From: Candidatus Bathyarchaeota archaeon
GTDB taxonomy: Archaea; Thermoproteota; Bathyarchaeia; TCS64
Direction of reading: 5' to 3'
Length of the DNA: 7,887 bases
NCBI GenBank assembly: GCA_016934355.1
Contig: JAFGTA010000078.1
Span: 1 to 7,887 of the forward strand
The position numbers and the translations under genes are program-made. This document shows, piece after piece, positions 1 through 5,687 of this stretch (its first letter is position 1; every line of letters begins with the position of its first letter). The notes below the pieces were generated by a model. That model made no database searches, was not told where the DNA came from, and saw only the letters and a program-made list of their open reading frames with translations.

Positions 1-587
1 AGGACCCATGGAGAATATACATGACCACGGACCACCCCAACGGAGGCCCATTCACCTACTACCCGAAGGTCATCACGTGGCTCATGAGCAGAAAAGCCCG
101 GACGGACGCCATGCTGGACGCCAACAAGTCCTGCATGAAGAAGACCACCCTCACCAACAGCTACCGCGAGTACACCTTCAACGAGATAGCGACCGTGACC
201 CGCGCAGCCACAGCCAAGGTACTCGGCCTCAAACAGAAGGGCCACCTGGGAGTAGGCGCCGACGCGGATGTCTCAATATACAACATCGACCCCACCAAGT
301 GGAGGCCGTCCCAGTACTTGGAGGCAGAGAAGGCGTTCAAGGCCGCCGCGTACACCATCAAAGGAGGAGAAGTCGTGGTCAAGGGCGGCGATGTAGTGGC
401 GACGCCGCTGGGCTCCACGTTCTGGGTGAACGCCGAAACCCCGCCCGAGCTGGAGGCCGAGCTCGTCAAGGAGCTGGAAGCCGACTTCAAGAAATACTAC
501 ACCGTCGGCTTCAAGAACTACCCTGTGGAGGACGCGTACCTGCCGACTCAGCGGGCCGTGGCGACTGAAGGAGGTGTATGGAAGTGA
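1..587 (+). CDS. fwdA: Formylmethanofuran dehydrogenase subunit A, C-terminal part (5' truncated by window edge)
   Basis: FwdA is the amidohydrolase-fold subunit of the tungsten/molybdenum formylmethanofuran dehydrogenase. It condenses formate, made from CO2 in subunit B, with methanofuran in the cytoplasm. The frame is open from base 3, so the visible 194 residues are only the C-terminal third of a family usually near 570 residues. The apparent ATG at 21 is an internal Met inside the conserved stretch reading DPWRIYMTTDHPNGGPF. The TTDHPNGG segment (visible residues 8-15) holds an Asp in the position expected for the amidohydrolase catalytic/metal Asp; that role is inferred from the family. 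Residues 73-96 have the typical closing beta-sandwich signature (LGLKQKGHLGVGADADVSIY). The stop at 585-587 overlaps the ftr start. It is the first visible gene of the plus-strand operon; its promoter lies outside the window. I am confident of the family, and the truncation is only the window edge. Confidence 0.95.
   Translation, partial: DPWRIYMTTDHPNGGPFTYYPKVITWLMSRKARTDAMLDANKSCMKKTTLTNSYREYTFNEIATVTRAATAKVLGLKQKGHLGVGADADVSIYNIDPTKWRPSQYLEAEKAFKAAAYTIKGGEVVVKGGDVVATPLGSTFWVNAETPPELEAELVKELEADFKKYYTVGFKNYPVEDAYLPTQRAVATEGGVWK
570..576 (+). promoter_or_regulatory. Ribosome binding site of ftr (decides its start)
   Basis: GGAGGTG lies inside the end of fwdA. It is 1 base from the ATG at 578, too close for normal use, but 7 bases from the GTG at 584. 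This favours GTG 584, which also gives a classic 4-base GTGA stop/start overlap with fwdA. Confidence 0.65.
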
Positions 588-1510
588 GCTTCAAGCTGAA
601 CGGAGTCGAGGTAGAGGACACCTTCGCAGAGGGATTCGGCATGTGGGGAACGAGGCTCATAATCACGGCGGCGAACAGGAAGTGGGCCAACACAGCCGCC
701 GTGGAGATGACCGGCTTCGCCACCAGCGTCATCGCGTGCGACTGCGAGGCCGGCATAGAGGCAGAAATACCGCCGGAGGAGACCCCTGACGGGAGGCCGG
801 GCACCGCCATCATGGTGTTCGGTTTCTCGGCGAAGAAGCTGGCGACTCCCCTGCTCAACAGGATGGGCCAGTGCGTGCTCACATGTCCCACCACGGCGGT
901 ATTCAACGGGCTGCCGGAGGAGATGGCCGACGAGATGCTGGATGTAGGCAAGAGCATCCGCTTCTTCGGGGACGGTAACCAGGTCAAGATGAGGGTGGGG
1001 GATGGCTTGGGTGCTCGGCAGCGTTTCTGGAGGATACCTGTCATGGAGGGCGAGTTCCTCGTCGAGGAGAAGGTGGGCGCCAAGAAGGCGGTGGCCGGAG
1101 GCAACTTCCTCGTAATGGGGGAGACCGAGGCAGCTACGCTGGAGGCGTCGGAGAAGGCTATCGAGGCCATCCACACCGTGCCGTACGTGATCACCCCGTT
1201 CCCAGGCGGCCTCTGCAGGAGCGGCAGCAAGGTGGGCTCCACCTACGCCTTCCTGAGGGCGTCCACGAACACACCGTTCTGCCCCGCCATCAAGCACAGC
1301 CTCAAGGACAGCCAGGTGCCTGAGGGTGTCAACTCGGTGCTCGAAGTGGTGCTCAACGGCCTCGACGAGGAGTCCGTCAAGAAGGCGATGGCTGCGGGCA
1401 TAGAGGCGGCGACCAAGGTGAAGGGGGTGAAGTGGATCACAGCAGTCAACTTCGGGGGCAAGCTGGGCAAGTACCAGATGCACCTCAAGGACTGCGTGGG
1501 AGGTGCCTAA
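584..1510 (+). CDS. ftr: Formylmethanofuran:tetrahydromethanopterin formyltransferase
   Basis: Ftr moves the formyl group from formylmethanofuran to N5 of H4MPT, the second step of the archaeal C1 branch; it is a soluble cytoplasmic enzyme. The product is 308 residues from GTG 584, slightly longer than the roughly 297 of the Methanopyrus enzyme as I recall it. Family signatures run the whole length: NGVEVEDTFAE near the N-terminus, PPEETPDGRPG (about 63-73), MGQCV, FGDG (128-131), WRIPVMEGEF, VAGGNF, TPFPGG followed by SKVGS (about 204-219), and the closing NFGGKLGKYQMHL. GTG 584 is preferred over ATG 578 because of ribosome-binding-site spacing and the GTGA overlap with fwdA, which suggests translational coupling. 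The loop after FGDG is about five residues longer than in the Methanopyrus protein. The gene sits between fwdA and fwdC, which are more often adjacent. Family assignment is very secure; the exact start is moderately secure. Confidence 0.96.
   Translation: MSFKLNGVEVEDTFAEGFGMWGTRLIITAANRKWANTAAVEMTGFATSVIACDCEAGIEAEIPPEETPDGRPGTAIMVFGFSAKKLATPLLNRMGQCVLTCPTTAVFNGLPEEMADEMLDVGKSIRFFGDGNQVKMRVGDGLGARQRFWRIPVMEGEFLVEEKVGAKKAVAGGNFLVMGETEAATLEASEKAIEAIHTVPYVITPFPGGLCRSGSKVGSTYAFLRASTNTPFCPAIKHSLKDSQVPEGVNSVLEVVLNGLDEESVKKAMAAGIEAATKVKGVKWITAVNFGGKLGKYQMHLKDCVGGA
1498..1505 (+). promoter_or_regulatory. Ribosome binding site of fwdC (decides its start)
   Basis: GGGAGGTG, embedded in the last codons of ftr, ends 6 bases before the ATG at 1512. 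The in-frame GTG at 1503 is part of this site and so cannot be the start. Confidence 0.75.
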
Positions 1511-1511
1511 A

Positions 1512-2351
1512 ATGAAGACACTGACACTGGTACCCAAGGATGTCACTAGTATACCCGTTGAGGCCGAGGCCATCTCGCCGAATATGGTTGCAGGTAAAAC
1601 ACTGGCCGATGTGAGAAGGCTCAGCGTCTACCAGGGCAAAGTCAAGCTCACCCTCGCGGACCACTTCGACGTCACTGGGAAGGTGGCGGAGAACCCTGCC
1701 GAACAGATGATAGTAGTCAACGGAAACACGCCGCATGTCAAGTACATCGGGGCAGGCATGGACGCAGGCAATATCCTGATCAAGGGCGACACCGGCATGC
1801 ATGCAGGCTCCCAGATGGCTGGCGGAGAACTCACAGTTGAGGGAAACGCGGCCGACTGGGCGGGAGCCGAGATGAAAGGCGGTCTGCTGAGGATAAACGG
1901 AGACGCGGGGCACCTGATGGGCGCCGCGTACCGAGGTAGCAGCGAGGGCATGACCGGGGGCTGCATCGTGGTCGGCGGAGGCGTCGGCAGCGAAGCCGCC
2001 AGCTTCATGAGGCGCGGAATGGTCGTCGTCAGGGGCGGCACGGCGCCGTTCACGGGCGTCCACATGAACGGGGGCGAGATATTCGTCTTCGGGAAGGCTG
2101 GGAAACGCCTCGGAGCCGAGGCCAAGGGCAACGGCGGCTTCATAGCGTGCTTCGGCGAAACAGAGGAGCTGCTGCCCACGTACCTCTACGACACCACTTA
2201 CAGACCCATCTTCATGAGGATCTACCTGAGGCGACTCGCAGAGACGCTGAACGTCGAGGAAGCCCTACGGTTCATCGACACGCCTCTACGGCGCTACAGG
2301 GGTGACCTCGCCGTGGGCGGGAAAGCCGAGATACTCATCGCGGAGCCCTGA
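1512..2351 (+). CDS. fwdC: Formylmethanofuran dehydrogenase subunit C
   Basis: FwdC is a structural subunit of formylmethanofuran dehydrogenase. It has a right-handed beta-helix related to the C-terminal domain of glutamate synthase large subunits, and it packs with the FwdA and FwdB subunits. The product is 279 residues, close to the family norm of about 270. From roughly residue 80 to 210 it shows the expected glycine-rich helix repeats, for example YIGAGMDAGNILIKGDTG, then GGELTVEGNA, GGLLRINGDAG, GGCIVVGGG and GGEIFVFGKAG, spaced about 18-20 residues apart. The C-terminal segment (about 223-279) is helical and closes with IDTPLRRYRGDLAVGG. The start is ATG 1512, one base after the ftr stop, with a strong Shine-Dalgarno at normal distance. 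It has no cofactor-binding cysteines, as expected for this subunit. fwdB and fwdD are not in the window and must be elsewhere. Confidence 0.95.
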   Translation: MKTLTLVPKDVTSIPVEAEAISPNMVAGKTLADVRRLSVYQGKVKLTLADHFDVTGKVAENPAEQMIVVNGNTPHVKYIGAGMDAGNILIKGDTGMHAGSQMAGGELTVEGNAADWAGAEMKGGLLRINGDAGHLMGAAYRGSSEGMTGGCIVVGGGVGSEAASFMRRGMVVVRGGTAPFTGVHMNGGEIFVFGKAGKRLGAEAKGNGGFIACFGETEELLPTYLYDTTYRPIFMRIYLRRLAETLNVEEALRFIDTPLRRYRGDLAVGGKAEILIAEP

Positions 2352-2359
2352 TCTGAGCC

Positions 2360-3241
2360 GTGTTGAAGGTTGGGATACTGGGGAGCGACAGGAAGGAGTG
2401 GCACATAGAGAGGCTACTCCGCGAGCTCAAGGGCCGGGGCGTGGAGGCGTACCTCATACCTGTCACGAAGCTGGTGTCACGCATAGGGTCGGAACCCAAG
2501 GTCTCTGTTAAGGGCTACCCCGTCGAGGGCTACGACGCCTTAATCGTCAGGAGGATGCCCGGGGGAACCGCTGAACGTGTCTTCTACAGGATGGACACAC
2601 TTCACATGCTGGAGGAGTACGGCGTCCACGTCGTCAACCCGGCGCTGAGTATAGAGAAGTCGGTGAACAAGTGCTACACCTCGGCGCTGCTGGAGAAGGC
2701 TGGGCTACGGTCGCCTAAGACTGTTATCACTGAGAGCTTCACAGAGTCCATGAGGGCGTTCGACGAGCTGGAGGGCGACGTCGTGGTTAAGCCGCTGTTC
2801 GGCTCCCTCGGCGCGGGCATCACCAGGCTCACGGACAGAGACATCGCGTATAGGGTGTTCAGGGCGCTGGAGTCCACCCAGAGTGTCTTCTACCTCCAGG
2901 AGTACATCCCCCACGGCAACAGGGACATCAGGGTGTTCGTCATAGGCGGCGAGGTCGTCGCCTCCATGACGCGCGTCGGCGCAGGCTGGAAGACCAACAT
3001 CTCCCTCGGGGGAGCACCCGAGCCCTACGAGCCGACTGACGAGGAGACGGAGGCGAGCCTGAAGGCGGCTGAGACAATGGAGCTGGATTACACGGGCGTG
3101 GACCTGCTGCGCTCTGAGACGGACGGGGCGCTGTACACGCTGGAGGTGAACAGCACACCCGGCTGGGAGGGGCTCCAGAAGGTGACGGGCTTCGACATCG
3201 CGGAAAGGCTCGTCGACCACGTGATCAAACAACTAAATTGA
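2360..3241 (+). CDS. mptN: RimK-type ATP-grasp glutamate ligase, probably tetrahydromethanopterin:alpha-L-glutamate ligase (MptN)
   Basis: This 293-residue protein belongs to the RimK-like ATP-grasp family, which joins a carboxylate to an amino acid using ATP. The N-terminal part (about 1-95) is a pre-ATP-grasp domain ending in ERVFYRMDTLHMLEEYG and VVNPALSIEKSVNK. The ATP-binding core follows: VVVKPLFGSLGAGI (141-154, Lys and glycine-rich loop), YLQEYIP (178-184), DIRVFVIGGEVVASMTR (189-205), WKTNISLGG (210-218) and the Mg2+-binding LEVNSTPGWEGLQ (261-273). Within RimK-like enzymes the WKTN and PGWEGLQ features resemble MptN, which adds glutamate to H4MPT to make tetrahydrosarcinapterin. Placement after ftr and fwdC, whose pathway uses that pterin, supports this. 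Alternatives are the F420 alpha-glutamate ligase CofF or a LysX/RimK-type ligase. The start is taken as GTG 2360, 8 bases after fwdC, although TTG 2363 is possible; no strong Shine-Dalgarno is visible. The family is secure, the substrate inferred. Confidence 0.8.
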   Translation: MLKVGILGSDRKEWHIERLLRELKGRGVEAYLIPVTKLVSRIGSEPKVSVKGYPVEGYDALIVRRMPGGTAERVFYRMDTLHMLEEYGVHVVNPALSIEKSVNKCYTSALLEKAGLRSPKTVITESFTESMRAFDELEGDVVVKPLFGSLGAGITRLTDRDIAYRVFRALESTQSVFYLQEYIPHGNRDIRVFVIGGEVVASMTRVGAGWKTNISLGGAPEPYEPTDEETEASLKAAETMELDYTGVDLLRSETDGALYTLEVNSTPGWEGLQKVTGFDIAERLVDHVIKQLN

Positions 3242-3246
3242 GGTGG
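3240..3246 (+). promoter_or_regulatory. Shine-Dalgarno-like GAGGTGG before the nucleotidyltransferase gene
   Basis: GAGGTGG overlaps the TGA stop of the mptN-like gene. Its spacing fits an in-frame CTG at 3251 (4 bases) rather than the ATG at 3272 (25 bases). A weaker AAGGA at 3260-3264 is spaced 7 bases from ATG 3272, so the start remains open. Confidence 0.5.
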
Positions 3247-3271
3247 TTCGCTGAAGCCGAAGGACAGGGAC

Positions 3272-4258
3272 ATGGTGGAGACCCGCGACGGGCTCATCTT
3301 CTGCGTCGTGGGGTACCTGCACCCCCCGGGCCGGGTCACCGCGTACCTGAAGTACGTGCCGACGGCTGAGGGAAAGTGGAGCAGAGGGGACACACGTTAC
3401 ACACGGACGCTCCCCTACTACCACGTCACACAGGTCGAGAACACCTACCGCTACCTCCGCGAAAACCATTCAGAGTACCTCTACGCCTGCCCTGTCCGTA
3501 ACATCACCGTCTCCTGCGTGCCGCTCAATGAGGTGAAACACTACTATAACCCGGTCGAAGGCCTGAACTCGCTGCTTAGGCGAGGCCCAGAGGACGCGTT
3601 GGAGGAGAAGCTGGTGGGGCTCGCGGAGTACCTCCACGAACAGGCGGACGTTAAGGGGCGGATAGGCGTCACAGGCTCGCTGCTCACGCGGTCTCATAAC
3701 CCCGCGTTCTCCGACATCGACTTGACCGTGTATGGACGCGAGGAATCATGTCGAGTCAAGAAAGCCATCGTAGAGCCGAAGAACAGTGATATCAGGCCCC
3801 CCAGTGAAAAAGAGCTGGCGGAATGGGTTACCCAGCGGGGCACCAAGTTCCCGCTGAACCGTGAGGAGCTCAGCAGGGTCGCGGCGAAGAGGTGGAACTA
3901 CAGGTTCTACAGGGGCACTTACTTTTCGTTGCATCCAACCAGAAGCGACGAGGAGATAACCGAAACCTACGGCGACCTGACGTACCACGCGTTGGGCAGG
4001 GTGAAAGGCACAGCAACAGTCTCCGACGCGTCAGAGTCCATCTACCTGCCAGCCGTCTACAAGTTAAAGGACGCAAAGCTTGAGACACGTGACACCGAGG
4101 TCTCGAAGATCGTGTCCTACGAGGGAATCTACGGCGGGTTGTTCGAGGTAGGCGAAAAAGTCGAGTTCAGCGGCGTACTAGAAAGATACGAGGGAAAAGA
4201 AGAGGGGCACCGCGTGGTGCTGGGCGGAGCAGGCTCCACCGGCGGCTACGTGAAGTAG
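3272..4258 (+). CDS. Predicted archaeal nucleotidyltransferase-fold protein, function unknown
   Basis: This 328-residue protein has a central motif typical of the DNA polymerase beta-like nucleotidyltransferase superfamily: TGSLLTRSHNPAFSDIDLTVYG, with Gly-Ser at 135-136 and the paired Asp of SDIDL at 147-151. Before it is a domain of about 130 residues starting ETRDGLIFCVVGYLHPPGR; after it come about 175 residues ending in a beta-rich segment (about 275-328). The layout resembles conserved, uncharacterised archaeal predicted nucleotidyltransferases (I believe the COG1665 type, from memory). A third catalytic carboxylate is not obvious: the candidate strand reads GTYFSLHPTR. Activity and substrate are therefore unknown. 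The gene is 30 bases after the mptN-like gene in the same frame and ends the plus-strand operon. ATG 3272 is used here, but CTG 3251 with a better Shine-Dalgarno would add seven residues (MKPKDRD). There is no signal peptide or membrane segment. The fold is fairly sure, the role not. Confidence 0.75.
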   Translation: MVETRDGLIFCVVGYLHPPGRVTAYLKYVPTAEGKWSRGDTRYTRTLPYYHVTQVENTYRYLRENHSEYLYACPVRNITVSCVPLNEVKHYYNPVEGLNSLLRRGPEDALEEKLVGLAEYLHEQADVKGRIGVTGSLLTRSHNPAFSDIDLTVYGREESCRVKKAIVEPKNSDIRPPSEKELAEWVTQRGTKFPLNREELSRVAAKRWNYRFYRGTYFSLHPTRSDEEITETYGDLTYHALGRVKGTATVSDASESIYLPAVYKLKDAKLETRDTEVSKIVSYEGIYGGLFEVGEKVEFSGVLERYEGKEEGHRVVLGGAGSTGGYVK

Positions 4259-4265
4259 GCCTACT
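4254..4265. repeat. Perfect 12-bp palindrome holding both convergent stop codons
   Basis: AGTAGGCCTACT is its own reverse complement. It contains the TAG stop of the plus-strand nucleotidyltransferase gene (4256-4258) and the TAG stop of the minus-strand cdhE gene (4263-4261), two bases apart. There is no T-run, so this is not a recognisable archaeal terminator. Confidence 0.85.
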
Positions 4266-5676
4266 CCTCCGGGAAGGGCGTCCACTTCTCGTCAAGGAAC
4301 TTGGCTATGCCCGAAGAGTCCAGAGGCCCCACGGACACTGTCCATCCGGAGAGCTCCTGTATCTCGCCGCTGAGCCTGGCCGACCTGCCGGGTATGACTA
4401 GGTGTCGGTGCTTAACCTTGTCGCCCACCTTGAAGTTGGCCAGCGCCTCGGACACCGTGTCTGCCGTCATCTTTCTGCCGGCGACGGCGCTCTCCACAGA
4501 CATGCCCTCGCTGTCCACGACGAGCAGGTAGCCGTTCAGCTTGGCTGACTCGATGTCGGAGGCCACCGTGTAGTAGGTGAGGGCGAAGTTGGTGGTCAGC
4601 ATCACCGGCGCAAGCTCGTCCGGTTCACCGAAGACCACCAGCTCCGGCTCAACCGAAACCGGCTTCCGCGGGTCGGTGTATATGTTGTTCCGGAGTATGA
4701 CCTGCGGCAGCATAGCCCAGCCGCTGATGCCGTGGATTATCATGGCGTCCACGAACCTGTCGATACAGAGGGACGCTAGCACGACCTCGTTCCACTCGTT
4801 GATTATCGCGTCCTCCTCCTCGACTGTCCACGCCACGAGGGGCAGCCCCAGTATCGGGTACCCAAGGTGCTCCTCCTCCTCGTTAACGGACTGCCACCTG
4901 AGTTTCACGAGGTTGTTGAGGTTGGCCGCCATGTGGTGGTTGGGCGCGGTGCCGGGGTCCATGACGATGTCCTGTACGCCGTACGCCTCAAGGGTGTGCG
5001 TGATGCTCTTCAACGTGTCTAGGTCCTGCGGGGACGAAGCGACCAGCGGGCAGCCGTACTGTATGGCGAGTTCAGCCATCTCCTTCCAGTTGTCCTTGGT
5101 GGCCGCGTAGATCAACGGACGCCTATCCGCCGCGACCTCCAGGCCCTTTCTCATCACATCCGGGTTGAGGGCGCACAGTATCAGGGGCTTCTGGGTCAGC
5201 TCGCTGGCCTTCTTTACGGCAGCCGCGAAGGTGTCGGGGTCGCCGCTGGTGCTTCTCACCGATAGCATGTCCAGGGTAAGCTGTATACCTATGTACTCGT
5301 AGCTGAAGTCGTTGAGCACGTTGACGCGGAGCTCGAACTCCTCGTCGCTCATCTCGTCGCTGACGTCTACGGCTATCGCCGGCTGGTGGAAGTACGTGAA
5401 CTCGTGTCTGTGGAACACGTACTCGCCGCCTATGGTCAGGGCGTTTTCACCTACGCCCACCTCCACCGCCTTCACAGCCGGCTTGAGCAGCGCCCACAGC
5501 TCATCGTAAGCTCCCTTGTTCTCAGACTCTAGGAGGGGCTTGCAGTCGTCCAGCAGAGCCTCCCTGTTCACCAGCTTGGCGGCGAAGGCCATGCAGTTGG
5601 CCTCACCGCATTCACCGCAGTTGGTTCTGGGCAGTTTCTGGTAGATCTCTATCGGGCTCAGTTCTTTCGCTGGCAT
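4261..5676 (-). CDS. cdhE: Acetyl-CoA decarbonylase/synthase gamma subunit (corrinoid iron-sulfur protein, large subunit)
   Basis: CdhE (AcsC type) is the Fe-S and corrinoid-bearing large subunit of the corrinoid Fe-S protein. With CdhD it carries the methyl group between methyl-H4MPT and the A-cluster of CdhC. The product is 471 residues, the normal family length. The N-terminal 4Fe-4S motif is intact: PRTNCGECGEANC with a later DDC gives Cys 20, 23, 28 and 45, a CX2CX4CX16C pattern. A TIM-barrel domain spans about 90-345, including VMDPGTAPNHHMAANLNNL (238-256) and GLPLVAW. The C-terminal domain (about 346-471), with TTNFALTYYTVASDIE and LLVVDSEGMSVESAVAG, matches the corrinoid-binding region of the family. 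The ATG at 5676 follows a GGAGGGA ribosome binding site that abuts and partly overlaps the cdhD stop, 10 bases away. It is the last gene of the visible cdhC-cdhD-cdhE operon and converges on the plus-strand operon. Confidence 0.96.
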   Translation of the reverse strand: MPAKELSPIEIYQKLPRTNCGECGEANCMAFAAKLVNREALLDDCKPLLESENKGAYDELWALLKPAVKAVEVGVGENALTIGGEYVFHRHEFTYFHQPAIAVDVSDEMSDEEFELRVNVLNDFSYEYIGIQLTLDMLSVRSTSGDPDTFAAAVKKASELTQKPLILCALNPDVMRKGLEVAADRRPLIYAATKDNWKEMAELAIQYGCPLVASSPQDLDTLKSITHTLEAYGVQDIVMDPGTAPNHHMAANLNNLVKLRWQSVNEEEEHLGYPILGLPLVAWTVEEEDAIINEWNEVVLASLCIDRFVDAMIIHGISGWAMLPQVILRNNIYTDPRKPVSVEPELVVFGEPDELAPVMLTTNFALTYYTVASDIESAKLNGYLLVVDSEGMSVESAVAGRKMTADTVSEALANFKVGDKVKHRHLVIPGRSARLSGEIQELSGWTVSVGPLDSSGIAKFLDEKWTPFPEE

Positions 5677-5680
5677 CTCA

Positions 5681-5687
5681 TCCCTCC
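5681..5687 (-). promoter_or_regulatory. Ribosome binding site of cdhE
   Basis: On the minus strand GGAGGGA overlaps the last base of the cdhD TAG stop (5689-5687) and ends 4 bases before the ATG at 5676. This agrees with translation coupled to cdhD. Confidence 0.7.

Noticed and set aside
21..23. ATG at 21 as the true start of fwdA.
   Set aside because: The frame is open to the left edge and the preceding residues DPWRIY belong to a conserved internal FwdA segment.
8..568. Plus-strand open frame of 186 codons overlapping fwdA.
   Set aside because: Its His/Arg/Gln-rich translation has no family motif and is an out-of-frame shadow of fwdA in GC-rich DNA.
548..1573. Long minus-strand open frame (341 codons) opposite ftr.
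   Set aside because: The translation is rich in Arg, His and Leu without recognisable motifs; the plus strand encodes an unmistakable Ftr.
1485..2179. Minus-strand open frames opposite fwdC (1485-2063 and 1628-2179).
   Set aside because: They are antisense shadows in GC-rich coding DNA with no ribosome binding site or family signature; the glycine-rich beta-helix reading on the plus strand is convincing.
4225..4240. GGAGCAGGCTCC near the end of the nucleotidyltransferase gene as a terminator hairpin.
   Set aside because: The loop would be only two bases, it lies within coding sequence, and no T-tract follows.
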